A stretch of 29,351 bases of DNA, taken from Funneliformis mosseae (lineage: Eukaryota > Glomeromycota > Glomeromycetes > Glomerales > Glomeraceae). Made by a program: the position numbers and the translations under genes. The notes beneath the pieces are model-generated. The model made no database searches. It was not told the origin of the DNA and saw nothing but the letters and a program-made list of their open reading frames with translations. Positions 1-10,496 of this stretch are shown in pieces; position 1 is the first letter of the stretch, and each line of letters starts with the position of its first letter. The stretch covers positions 1 to 29,351 of the forward strand of contig CAJVPP010000587.1 in assembly GCA_910592005.1 (NCBI GenBank). The letters are read 5' to 3'.

Positions 1-245
1 ACTTATTTGACTGAATTGATACCAAATTGAGGCCAATTTTAGGCTGATTTATGGTTATTTAAATTCTGAATTGATGCCGAATGATGCTGAATTGAGATCA
101 ATTTTAGGCTGATTTATGGTTATTTAAGTTCTGAATTGATGCTAAATGATGCTGTATTGAGGTCAATTTTAAGTTGATTTATGTTATTTAAGTTTCGAAT
201 TAATGCTGAATAATGCTAAATTAAAGTCAATTTTAAGCTAAATGG
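1..245. repeat. 65-bp tandem repeat, about four units
   Basis: Four diverged units follow each other with a step of 65, 65 and 64 bases. This is seen by aligning the core CAATTTTAGGCTGATTTATG at about 34, 99, 164 and 228. Each unit also carries a CTGAATTGATGC-type segment. The array may begin before the window. Confidence 0.8.
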
Positions 246-490
246 CCATGTCAATTAGCGTCTATTGGCATCTGAATTGTTGCTGAATTGAGGCTAATTT
301 TATGCTAATTTATGGTTGAATTTAAGTTCTGAATGGTCATGTCTGATTGGGGTCGATCGATGTCTATTGGCAACTGTTTATGCCAATCAGAAAATATGGC
401 AAATCAGCTATAAATAGTATTAAAATCAGCTTAAAATTGGTCATTCAATTTTTAGCCAATTTGGACTATTTTGACTAGTGACATAAGCTA
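242..490. repeat. Diverged dispersed repeat beside the 65-bp array
   Basis: The segment starting ATGGCCATGTCAATTAG near 242 recurs as ATGGTCATGTCTGATTG near 334, and both are followed by GTCTATTGGCA. A further degraded 65-bp-like unit lies between them (about 271-330). The stretch 451-490 resembles 27907-27942 at the other end of the window, so it is probably dispersed repeat DNA. Confidence 0.45.
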
Positions 491-529
491 TATATTTGTA
501 TTATCTATAATAGTTTCCATCTGTTACTA

Positions 530-850
530 GAAAAAAATTTGTGAAAGATAAAATAAGGTTGAATCTCTAATTATAAATCTTTATTAGATAAATTTGCATA
601 TGCTTTATATAAGGAATATATATGTTTAAATGGAATAAAATTTTCTGATAATTCATATATAGATTCTTTTCTTGTATTTCTAGCTTTTTTTTTACCTTTT
701 TCCTTAACTTTTTCTTTTAAATCAGCTTTAATTGATCAACTTCTTTATCTGATTCATAATTATTTTGATTAAAATAACAAATATAAACTTCATTATCATT
801 TTGTGAAGAATCAATTGTTTCAGATATAATTAAAAAATTGTGTAAAAAAA
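530..850 (-). pseudogene. Unidentified decayed coding remnant
   Basis: On the minus strand an open, lysine- and glutamate-rich reading can be followed from about 850 to about 560 with one single-base frameshift near 730. It includes the readable segment SIYELSENFIPFKHIYSLYK and ends at a stop near 565. Amino-acid composition and readability suggest a former protein-coding exon, perhaps of a transposon. I do not recognise the family, and no start codon is evident. The surrounding DNA is repeat-rich, so a gene that is still active is unlikely. Confidence 0.35.
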
Positions 851-914
851 TTGTGAGAAATTTGTACAAAAGACAAATTTTAACAGGTTTATTAACTTAA
901 AAAGTTAAAGATCT

Positions 915-1325
915 TTGCGGGCAAATTTGCCTGCCCTACAGTTGAAAAGCACTAGTAATTTAAAAAAATTACAAAAAAGGAAATGTGTAGTAAGTTTGAA
1001 ATAATTGACATCAATAATAAAATGAATTAAATTATTTAATTGATCTAAAATAGTAAAATAATAATAATTTAAAATAAAAAATAAAAATAAAAATTAAAAA
1101 TTCACAGGCAAATTTGCTTGCGAATAATTGTCACAAATTTTGTAATTTGTAAAATTACTTTTTTACTTAATTAAGTAGATTAAAAATTTTATCTGATATA
1201 TAATAATAATCAAATAATATAATATAATATTTATTTTACCAATCATAATTATATTTAATAAATTTTTGTATAAAAATTGAAATTTAAAAAATTCACAGGT
1301 AAATTTGCCTGCTTTACAGTTTAAG
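915..1325. repeat. Three dispersed copies of a CAGGCAAATTTGCCTG palindrome
   Basis: Near-palindromic cores built on GGCAAATTTGCC occur at about 919-934, 1105-1120 and 1296-1311. The last two are preceded by the same context (TTAAAAATTCACAGG), giving a direct repeat with a step of about 190 bases. The first and third are followed by a CTACAG or TTACAG tail. They could be ends of a decayed short DNA transposon. The remainder of 490-1480 is AT-rich with nothing else recognisable. Confidence 0.5.
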
Positions 1326-1484
1326 GAATAATAATTTTAAAAAATTTTACTTTTAAATATATATTTAGATGTTTTTTTTTATGATTTACTTTTTAAGTTC
1401 ATTATCACTTTTTTTTTCTATATTTATAGAAAAAAATATTTATATAATAATTATAAAATTATCTATTCTAAAAAAATATATCTA

Positions 1485-1611
1485 CAGTCAACCCTCTTTA
1501 CAATCATATCTTATATAATTACACCCTCTTTATAAGTACACTATATTTTAGTTCTGATTTTTTAAAATATAAAAACCCTCTTTATAATCACATATTAATT
1601 ATAATCACTAG
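1485..1611 (+). mobile_element. Pogo-like transposon terminus, partner end not found
   Basis: A TA is followed by CAGTCAACCCTCTTTACAAT. The phrase ACCCTCTTTATAA then recurs at about 1523 and AACCCTCTTTATAATCAC at about 1574, so the end carries sub-terminal direct repeats. The first bases match the inverted end of the complete short element at 22317-22497 and the terminus at 29280. An opposite copy (…TTGACTG followed by TA) was not found nearby, so this is probably one surviving end of a decayed Tc1/mariner-superfamily (pogo-like) element. Confidence 0.55.
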
Positions 1612-1723
1612 TCTTATTCAATTCTAAACCATATTAGATTGATTATAAATTTAAATTTCAGATGATTGGCTACTGATATGATCAAGAGATCGATCAAGAT
1701 AAACAACAAATTTGTAGTTCATT

Positions 1724-2835
1724 TTGATCTATCTTTGTAAAATTTCAAAAATATCCAACTCAAAATCTACTATTTATTATTCAATTACTTCAAAACTTTC
1801 ACAATTACAGGAAGTTTTTGAACAAAATCCAAATATTTTAACTATAGCAACTTCTACTTCTTTGGCTCTTACTTTTGCATCTACTTTGATATCTACTCCT
1901 GCTCCTCCTTTGGTACCTACTTCTACTACTTCTTTGGTATTTACATTAACTTCTTCTTTGGTTCTTATTTTTTTAGTTTCTGATTTATATATTTCTACTT
2001 TACAACTGTCTTTATCTAATTAAGAAAAAATAACACAACTAGTTAAACCTACTTCAGTATCTATAGTATCTACTAAATAAAATAAAAAGATGAAAAGTTT
2101 TCCAAAAAAAAATACTTTTCAAACTGTTGCTAAAAATGATATAGAATAAGGTGATAAAATTATAATATTATTATTAACTTTTTTTAAGGAAAATTTTACT
2201 AGTTACAAAAAAAATAAATCAAACTTTGCTAAAAAAGTTTTTGTTTAACTTTTTCCAGGTAAACCATAGAACTAATCAAGAATAAATTATCTTGTCTTGT
2301 AACTAAGTATAATAAAATTAAAGAAAAAGAAAACTAAACAGAAGAAGCAGCATAAGCTAAGTAGAAATGATTTGAAAGAATCAACAAATTATTTAAAATT
2401 CGTAAAATTACAATCTGAGATTTTTAGTAAATGGTCTTTCTAATGATACTAAACTTTTTAACAATGTTGAAGAAAAAGAAAATGAAAGGGAGAAGGAAAT
2501 TAAAGATAAAAGTTTGAAAAAGTGTTAAAGTATTAAAAAAGAAAAAATTCTTCACAAGATCATTAGCTAATGCTATTCTTTTTATGAGTAATTTGTGATA
2601 AATAGTTTGGGAAACATGACTTAATTTTGAATATGAGCAATTTGAAAAAAAAACAAAAGGCTGAAAAAGAATATCAAGAAGCAGAAATGATTCTTAAAAA
2701 GAAAGAATTAGAAATTGAACGAATTAAAGCTAATATATTACATAAAAAGATGAAATTTGATATAGAGCAATCATAAATGCAATTTGAACTTAAAATGAAG
2801 AAATTGGATTTAAAAATAATGCAATTAAATGGTCT
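1724..2835 (+). pseudogene. Decayed SANT/Myb-like accessory gene of a PIF/Harbinger element
   Basis: The first 300 bases read as a Ser/Thr-rich protein that starts only at a non-ATG codon. From about 2180 to 2450 broken frames give ENFTSYKKNKSNFAKK, LFPGK and INYLV, then IKLKEKEN-like and KWFER-like pieces. This is the order expected of the SANT/Myb-type DNA-binding protein that accompanies PIF/Harbinger transposases. From about 2638 to 2830 a Lys/Glu-rich coiled-coil C-terminus is readable (QKAEKEYQEAEMILKKKELE), with one in-frame stop. Many stops and frameshifts show it is dead. Its neighbour on the opposite strand (3410-4400) is the matching transposase, which supports the assignment. The family call is inferred by eye. 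Confidence 0.55.
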
Positions 2836-2837
2836 CT

Positions 2838-2925
2838 AGAATAATAATTTAGTAATAATAATTGATAACAGTAATAATAGTAATAGCAATTGTAATAATA
2901 ATAGTAATAATAGTTTAATAAAATT
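2838..2925. repeat. AAT-type trinucleotide microsatellite
   Basis: Imperfect AAT/AGT repeats (AATAATAGTAATAATAG) directly follow the accessory-gene remnant. In frame they would encode an Asn/Ser tract. Confidence 0.7.
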
Positions 2926-3050
2926 TTGTATTGTTTACCCAGTAAATTATAAATTTTAAGTTAAATAAATGATTATGCATCAGACATTTATATAAATTTA
3001 GTTGAAAACCATTTAAATTATTATTCTATTTTAACAATTCAATTTAAAAG

Positions 3051-3350
3051 TTCAATTTAAAGTTAGAGTAGTATTTAAATTTAATGTTAAAATAGTGTTC
3101 AATTTTAAAGTTAAACAAGTATTTAATTTTAAAGTTTATTAAGTATTAGATTTTAAAGTTGGATAAGTGTTCATTTTTAAAGTTGAATAAATGTTCAATT
3201 TTAAAATTTATTAAGTATTCGATTTTAACGTTAAAATTGTATTTGATTTTAATATTAGATTAGTATTTGATATTAAAGTTCAATTTTAATGTTAAAATTG
3301 TGTTCAATATTAAAGTTAGATTAATGTTAGATTTTAAAGTTGGATATGTG
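3051..3350. repeat. 24-bp tandem repeat, about 12 units
   Basis: Units of the type TTCAATTTTAAAGTTNAANAAGTN follow one another at exactly 24 bases for most of the array, with one 13-base partial unit near 3254. The array lies between the two convergent Harbinger-type gene remnants. The 24-base step would keep a reading frame (an FNFKV-like octapeptide), but stop codons interrupt several units, so it is treated as DNA repeat. Confidence 0.8.
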
Positions 3351-3409
3351 AATATTTATCAATTTGATAAAAATTTATTAGAGAATTGTTTTATTAAAAA
3401 TGAAAAAAT

Positions 3410-4400
3410 TTATGGAAAATATTACCATAAATCCAATCCCTTTTAGTCTACTTAGCTTTTTTTAATGTATCATCATTATCTCTTATATAAATTAAAATAT
3501 CATCATCATTTTCAATATCTATACTATCTATATTATCAATGTCCTAAATATCCTTATTAACTTCTAAGAAATTATGTAAAATTATTACACAACATGTAAA
3601 TAAAATTCCCATTTTAACTGTTTTAATATTAAGATTTTTTAATATTCCAAATTTTGCTTTTAATTTTCCAAAAGCATTTCTACTACAACTCAATAAGATA
3701 AATGAAATTGGTTAAAATCTTTTTGTTTTTAAGAATTTGGATTTTTAAAAGGTGAAATTAAAAAAGGTGAAATAGAATAAGCTGAATCTTTCAAAAGATA
3801 ATCATTTTCTTGAATAAGATTAAAATAAATTTTGTAGAAAGAAGAATTTCTAAAAACCCTAGTATCATGTACAGAACTAAGCCAGCCTATATTAAAATTA
3901 ATAAAAATTTCCCTATCATCTACAATACTTTGACAATAAATAGCATATTGCTTTTTTCTAGTAAAATAAACTTCTGGATCTTTGCTTGATACATTTTTCA
4001 TAATAATATTGTTCTATCTACTGTACCAATTACATTTTTTAATCCTCTTAAATTTTCAAACCCTTTGTGAACTTTTTTACGTTCTTTTGAAGTAAGCCAT
4101 TTAATAAAAAATTTTTTTTATACTATAATTGCTTGAATAATTCATTTGGTATAAAGAATTACTGTTCCTTCTTCTATTTCAAAGCACGAATAAACTTCAA
4201 ATAAACTTTTAGTAGAACTAAGTTTACAAAGAAATACAGCTAATTAAAACTTAATACAAATTTGCGGTTTTATTCCTTACGATAAAAATATAGGATGAGA
4301 ATGTATTAGATTAACTAAGTATTAAAAATTATAGGAAAATATTCCCAAGAGTTTTTTAAATCGATTAGGATCATATTGTTAACGTGCAATCCTTGCGAAT
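3410..4400 (-). pseudogene. PIF/Harbinger DDE transposase, decayed and truncated
   Basis: This is the minus-strand remnant of a DDE_Tnp_4-type transposase, the nuclease that cuts and moves PIF/Harbinger elements. Readable pieces in order are DPNRFKKLLGIFSYNF (about 4365), LAVFLCKLSSTKSLFEV (about 4230), WLTSKERKKVHKGFENLRG, VIGTVDRT (first Asp region), KDPEVYFTRKKQYAIYCQS, SVHDTRVFRNSSFYK (second Asp) and LLKDSAYSISPFLISPFK. These are followed, after a frameshift, by NAFGKLKAKFGILKNLNIKT, the region of the catalytic Glu. The longest uninterrupted piece is 90 residues (3729-4001). There are several stops and frameshifts. The N-terminal side stops being readable exactly at 4400, where an LTR begins, so the gene was probably split by that insertion. 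The non-functional state is certain; the family assignment is confident. Confidence 0.85.
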
Positions 4401-4918
4401 TGTGACAGTTAGACAGGATGTTCAGGTGATGATTCTTTTAAGTTTATGTAGTGACTTAATCTTAGTTTAATTCAAGTTTATAATGTACATGGCAGTGGAC
4501 TCCCGATAAGACTAAAAGCAAAGTAGTTCAATTGATTCAGAGGTATAATAATATGTTTATTGAAGATAAATAATAAAAATAAGAAGTAATAATAATATAT
4601 GAGATAAGAAAATAAGAAAGAATAAGAGAAATACAAAGAGTTAAAGTACTAAGTGAAATGTTAGATCAGGCACCTTTACAAGAACTATTAGATGTATATC
4701 TAAAAGCAAAACTAAAGGAAAACTAAAAGTGAACTAAAAGTGAACTTAAGTTTACATGATTTTATTGCTCTCTATTTATATTAAATTAATACATAAACAG
4801 ATATAACAAATAAATCAAATATCTAATATGTCTGATATGTTAAAGATATCAATTATATCAAATATGTCAAATATGTCTGATATGTCTGACATTTAGATCT
4901 GCAATATACTACATCACA
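4401..4918 (-). repeat. Long terminal repeat (518 bp) of an LTR retrotransposon
   Basis: Read on the minus strand, the segment begins TGTGATGTAGTATATTGCAG and ends CTGTCACA, the TG…CA ends with a short inverted repeat (TGTGA/TCACA) typical of LTRs. Inside it are a TATA-like TATAAATAGAGAG (4768-4780), an AATAAA nearby, and a run of ATATGTC repeats (about 4813-4892) in the putative U3. No second copy is found in the window, and no 5-bp target duplication is visible (CGAAT against TTCAT). It could be the 3' LTR of the gypsy remnant to its right, which has the same orientation, or a separate LTR. Confidence 0.75.
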
Positions 4919-5389
4919 TTCATTAATCCAATCCTATTATATTACTCTTTATTTAAGATTTCTGCTCCAGCAGAAAGATTTAAAGTTTCAATTACCAGAG
5001 CTTGATATTCAGTAATTTTCAAACGTCATATTATTGTTAAAGTAAGTGACTGAGTACTAAAGATTCGTTGAACTCTAAAATATTCAAATAAATAAAAGAT
5101 TTGTACAGCAGTTCAATAATAATGTGTAGTAATAGTAGATGTCTATATAGTACGTTAGGCAGAGGTAAGAGTTTCATCTTCGAGGAGTTATCCTTTTGTG
5201 ATAAAGTCATATTAGCTTTATAAGGTTCTAAGTTCTGAGAGATTATGATTGAAAAAATTGTCGTATATTTTAGTTGTTCCAATACAATTTCAAAATTATC
5301 TAGTATAGTCATCTCAAATTTTACAAAATAGTATTGTCAAAGTCCCTACTAGGCCTATATTTATAAGAAATTTATCAACTAATGATGAC

Positions 5390-8300
5390 TTGTGATATTC
5401 ATTCAGATCTTTTCAAATATGGTTTTAAGAGATCAGTATGTACTGGGTTCTTTCTAATTCGTCTATCTATAATATGCAATTTGTATGTATCAGGTCATAT
5501 AATATCATGTATGTAGAACAGTCTATCAAATTTATCTTTAAATTTATCACCATGTATGTGTGACTATAATACATTAAACATTAACACCTTATCACTAATT
5601 TGATAATTTATTCCAGGGTAATTTTATTGTAACGTTTCTGTTGTTGTTGTTAGCATTGTAGAATATTTCATTATGCATTAAGTCTCCTTTGTTCTAATTA
5701 GACTGAAATTAATTGATGATATTTATCCACTACTTGTGAAAGGTTATTCTCAAATGAAAGGCATCGCAATTGTAAATCAATTAGTAATGTAGCTTTTCTC
5801 CTATATAATAATTCAAAGGGCTCTTATTTAGTTATTTCTTGCTATGCAGTTCGATAAGCAAACAGAGTTGAAGGTAGATATGAATCCCATTTACTTTGAC
5901 GTTGCTCTGCATATTTAGCTAAAATATTATAGAAAGTCTTATTAAACCATTTAGTTAATTCATTAGTTTGAGGATGATATAGAGATAATAATTTATATTT
6001 AGTCCCAATAATATACATAAAGGTGGTAATTAACTTATTTTGAAAAGACGTAGCTCTATCCGTTAAGATTTCTTTTGGTGTACTATATCGACAAATTATT
6101 TCACTATAAATGAATTGTGCTATCATTTGAGAGGTACAATCAGGGTTGCAACAGCTTCTACCCATTTAGTAAGATATTCAGTAGCAACTAATATGTATCT
6201 GTTTCTCTTGGTGGTTTAAGGAAGAGGTCCTATATAGTCTATTCTAATACGATCAAAGGGTTGTCTGACGGGTATTAGATATAAGGGTTCCATCTGTTTA
6301 AGTCTTCCTTGTCATTGACAAATATTATACGTTTTTATCTAATTATCAATTACTCAATACATATTTGGCTAATAATACTTAGAGGCTATTTTGTTGTAAG
6401 TTAAATCATGACCTAAATATCCTTCTAAAGGTTCATTGTATATATTATAGATTAAGGTTTTAACTTCAGTAGTTTTAATGACTAATAGGAGTTGTGAGGG
6501 TTGTTTTTGATTCTTACGATAAAGTTGTTAATTTTTAATAAAATATTTAGAGAATTGTTTTCAAATTTCAAGTTGTTATGTGAGAGTAGTATTTGATGAA
6601 TAAGTTAAGATATTGAGGAAATTATAAAGTTGATTATAGGTTTCTAAATCCATTTTGGTTATTAAAGCTGTCAATCACACTGCTGACATTTAAGTTTTCA
6701 CTTTTTATGTGGTTGTTTTCTAAGCTGTAATTCAAATGGTGAGAGAGGAAAGTTGAGATAAAGCATCTGCATTTGAATGTATTTTTCCTTTTCTGTATCT
6801 AATTTTATAGGAAAACTCCATGATTCTAATGATCCATCTCATAAACTTTCTAGGTGGATCTAGTTTACTAAACAACCATTGTAACATCGCATAGTCAGTT
6901 ACTAACTCAAATAGTTGATAAAATAAATATAACCTAAAATATTCTATTCTCCAAATGGCAGTGAGACATTCTAATTCAGTAGGTGCATAATTTCGCTTAG
7001 TATTATTTAAACTTCAGCTAGCGTATGCAACAACACATTCTCTATTTTGATCATCTAGTTGTGTTAGTACTGCTCCAAGTCTTACATAAGATTTATCAAT
7101 AAATAATAAAAATTTTTATTTGAAGTCTAGATATATTAAAATTGATGCTAAAATTAAGCAATTTTTTAAATGTTTAAACACTTTCTGCTGAGATAAAGTC
7201 TACTCAAAAAGGGTTTCTTTTCGCAATAGTAAATATAAAGTAATAACTTTAATAGAAAATTCTTGAATAAACTTTCGATAGTAAGAGGCTAATCTAAGAA
7301 ATCCTCTTAGTTTCGTAATGTTTTTAGAGATTGGAAAGTTTTTAATCTTATCTATTTTTGATGGGTCTAGCGAAATTTCTTGTCTGCTAACAATATGTTT
7401 TAGAAATACAAGTTCTAATTTGTAAAACTCATATTTGTCCTTACCAAGTTTTAATCCTGCCTTCTTTAGTTTCTCAAAAATGTGCTCTAAATGTCGTATA
7501 TATTTCTCAAAGATAGAAAAAAATATAATGATATCATTAAGATAAACTGCTACAAACTGCCCAATTTTTTTCTTAAAAACTTTGTTCATTAACCGCTGAA
7601 AAGTGATAGGTGCATTTGTTAATCCAAATAGCATAACCTTTAATTCATATAACCCTTAACTTGTAATGAAAGTAGTTTTTGCTTGATCTTCTGCTTCTAT
7701 CGCTATTTGCCAGTATCCACTAACTAAATCTAAAGTAGAAAAATACTTAGAGCGTCCAAATATATTTAATAGTTCGTCGATTTGTGATAGTGAATATCTA
7801 TCTTTCCTGGTGACACTATTCAATTTTTGATAATTAACACAAAAATGTAGACTTCTATTTTTCTTACGTATTAGAACAACAGGTAAAACCCAATGACTTT
7901 CAGATGGTTAGACGAGATTATATTTCAACATTCAATTTATTTTTTCCTTAATAAATTCTTATTTTAAAGGCGAAACTTGATAAGCTCGTTATTATATTGA
8001 AAGAGGATTTTCTATGAGAATATGATGTTTCTCAATGGCGATATAGCCTAATTGCGATAAATTATTGGCAAATGCATTAGTATTGGTTTGTAATAACTGT
8101 TATAAGTCCTTTTGTTATTTTTGATCTAAATGAGCATATGAATTAATCTTAACTGGTTCTTCTTCAAGGATATTTTATAATAACTGCTAATGTTCTCATT
8201 CCTTTTAGCATAAGAAGCATGTATCTTCAGCCTGGTCAAGTAGTTTATGACATAATACCTATTTTCAGGGCCTTACCAATGGTATTTTCATTTTGAACTT

Positions 8301-9430
8301 TCAGGCGGTTAACATTTGAATTTTTGGTTAAGACTTTTAAAATATTGTGATGAATATGTTTGTTTTTAAACTGTCACTTGTTTAGAATCACTCTTAGCTA
8401 AGATAGGTTCTTTTTTACTATCTCCTAATATTATATAATGTCGTTATATAGTCAAACTTTTATCTTCATATTCATTATTCATCAAACTTATGTGAATTGG
8501 TGTGGATTGTTGAAATTTATCGAATTGAGGTTTTTCCCAACAAGTTATAAAAACCTGATATTCTTTTTAATTTTATTGAAAAATAAATTTCTAACAATTT
8601 CAGTAAAGTCATCTATGACATTTTGTTAACCAATCATTTTTAGCTATAATATAATAATCATTAGACTCAATTATATCGACATCAATGGGAATTTCTACAT
8701 CACTAATTTGGATTGAAATATTAGTGACTTTTTCCAATGGTCAGAAGCATCTTTCTTGTATATTAATCATTAATGGGCCTTCAATTTTTCTATTTAATTG
8801 TTATAAGAAACTTCTTGACATAACACTTCCAGCAGATCCAGAATCTAAAATCAAATAAATAGATTTACTATCTATGAATGCATAATAGTAAACAGCTTCT
8901 ACAGCTTTAGGTATATCAATTTCATTTGAGGGATTTAAATAATGACTGGTACTCTCACTCTCTAAAGGTATCCTTAATAGTTTAAAGACTGATTCGATAG
9001 ATTAGAAGGGTTACTAGTAGTCGTGAAGGTATTAGTAAAAGGAAATGTCATAAAAGATTGTGAAGAAAGAGGTGGTAGAAACAGATTTGGAGTATTGTAT
9101 ATAGAACTCCTTTGTGACAAGATAGCTCGTTGACTTGTTTGACCAGATTGTGGTTGGCTATTATGGAAATTTGGTACAGGTTTGGTCAGAAATAAGTTTT
9201 TCTAATGTTCAAGCTGGTGGCAGTGTGAACAGGGTTCCATAGATATGACGTTACAATTTTTAGCTATGTGTCCCCTTTGTTTACAGGTAAAACATCTATT
9301 TTCATTCTGATACGTATTATTTCTATTCTGTTAGAAATTATTTCGATTACCACTTTAGCTATTTCGTGTTCTACAATTTTTTGACTTAATAGAATTATTT
9401 TGTATTTTAAAGAGCTTGGCATAGTTTCGG
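5390..9430 (-). pseudogene. gag-pol pseudogene of the Ty3/gypsy element
   Basis: Domains are readable through many stops and frameshifts. A CCHC zinc knuckle CFTCKQRGHIAKNC lies at 9253-9294. The protease motif LDSGSAGSVM is at about 8821-8850 (D-S-G). The reverse transcriptase has FSTLDLVSGYWQIA (7701-7740), FGLTNAPITFQRLMNKV and VAVYLNDIIIFF (about 7530-7555). RNase H reads LFIDKSYVRLGAVLTQLDDQ, then YAPTELECLTAIW and DALSQL. The integrase zinc region reads GYLGHDLTYNKIASKYYWPN (about 6410) and the core reads RIRIDYIGPLP, LTDRATSF and HPQTNELTKWFNKT (5842-6250). The C-terminal part reads PDTYKLHIIDRRIRKNPVHT. The RT YxDD box is YLND, the integrase Glu position is Lys, and the zinc-region Cys is Tyr, so the enzymes could not work even without the stops. 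The longest frames are 144 residues (RT) and 107 residues (integrase). Confidence 0.88.
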
Positions 9431-9650
9431 AAAGGAAATCAAAATAAAAATAAATAACAAACCTTATTTTTTTAACTTACCTTTTTAATTCAGATTCCAA
9501 TGTCCGATTTGGGCATATAAACAAATGCTTAAATCCAGAAAGTGATGAAACTGCAGCCTAAAATAGATGCGGTCTTCTACCGCCATTCTTTTCGCTAGGG
9601 ACTGTAGTTCATTTCACACTCCTTTTTCTACTACAATTATGGTTAGTGTA

Positions 9651-10200
9651 TGATTTTATTGAATTTGGAGTTCTGAGAACTCAAAATATTATTAAGTTTT
9701 GACACTATCGTTAGGAAACTCTGGTTGGTGGATCCTATATAGGACTTTTCACTATTATTAATGAGATAGAAAGAGAATAACAGCAGGTTGAGCTTCAAAT
9801 TGAATGGATTTTCTATAGAGAACAACGAAAAAAAGCAGAAAAGAGTTTTGGTTGAAAGAAAAAGTAGGATTATGTCAATTATTAATAACTGAAGTGACCG
9901 TTCATTGATGGAATTTCTTCGCAGAATTGCCCATAACCTTTCTATATAATTAATTATTGGTGTTAATTTTATATGGTTATATGTGAATGGTATAAATAAA
10001 AATGTTTTAACTAAAATTTTTTAATAAAAATAATAAAACTATTGATAGAATTTATAACTTGTTTATATTATTATCATAATTTATTATTAATTTACATCCT
10101 CCATTCCGTAATACATAGTTATTATACTACAAAGTAAACTACCTATTTTAAATTTAAAATGAAAAGTACTAATGCTAATTAAATAACATAACAATGTATA
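9651..10200. other. Non-coding or unrecognised stretch right of the gypsy remnant
   Basis: No convincing gene or repeat is seen. A 60-residue minus-strand open frame (9643-9825) has no recognisable motif and may be residual gag. The bases turn strongly AT-rich from about 9950. If an older 5' LTR existed here it has decayed beyond recognition. Confidence 0.5.
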
Positions 10201-10203
10201 TTT

Positions 10204-10420
10204 CTGAGATCTTGAAACTTCAGGATTTTGAATCTTTCGGGATCATGTTCTTTCGGGATATAAGCCATTCGGGCTCTTGAGCTTTCGGGATCTCTACTAC
10301 CGGGATCGCAAACCAATCGGGACATTAGACTTTCGGGATATCGATCGGTCGGGATTTCATTCTTGGCGGGTTTATGCATATCGGGATTATAATCCGTCGG
10401 GATTCTAACTGTCGGGATTC
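10204..10420. repeat. 16-bp phased array of CGGGAT motifs
   Basis: CGGG cores start at 10238, 10254, 10270, 10286, 10301, 10318, 10334, 10350, 10367, 10382, 10398 and 10413, giving steps of 15-17 bases. Two weaker copies (CAGGAT at 10221, CTGAGAT at 10204) extend the phase to 14 units. On the minus strand the fullest unit is ATCCCGAAAG plus about six variable bases. The core is conserved while the spacer is not. Because 16 is not a multiple of three, the core falls in all frames in turn (Ile-Pro, Ser-Arg, Pro-Glu), which explains the two overlapping minus-strand open frames here; neither is taken as a gene. CpG density is far above that of the surroundings. Confidence 0.85.
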
Positions 10421-10476
10421 TGGGGTATCCTTAAAATAGAGATGTCCGCTATGCTGGTCAGAATACCGCGATTCTT

Positions 10477-10496
10477 TTCGGTGAAATAACACCGAA
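10477..10496. promoter_or_regulatory. Perfect inverted repeat TTCGGTG-6-CACCGAA
   Basis: A 7-bp perfect inverted repeat with a 6-base spacer lies 60 bases right of the CGGGAT array, in the same CpG-rich island. It could be a dimeric protein-binding site or a small hairpin. No gene start is close enough to assign a target. Confidence 0.3.

Larger units (their letters stand above)
4401..9650 (-). mobile_element. Degenerate Ty3/gypsy retrotransposon, 5' LTR missing
   Basis: The order on the minus strand is gag remnants (about 9650-9240), protease, reverse transcriptase, RNase H, integrase, a C-terminal basic region, and then an LTR of the same orientation. Protease before RT and integrase last is the Ty3/gypsy order. 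The right boundary is soft: gag-like reading (LQSLAKRMAVEDRIYF near 9595) fades by 9650. No LTR or primer binding site is recognised there. The 470 bases between the end of pol (about 5390) and the LTR hold only an unrecognised 91-residue open frame (5037-5312). Confidence 0.8.

Noticed and set aside
5037..5312. 91-codon minus-strand frame between gypsy pol and the LTR
   Set aside because: No motif was recognised. Kept as part of the decayed element and not called as an envelope-like gene.
10204..10420. CRISPR-like look of the CGGGAT array (constant core, variable spacer)
   Set aside because: The repeat core is only 6-10 bases, the step is 16 bases, no cas-like genes are present, and the DNA is eukaryotic with introns.
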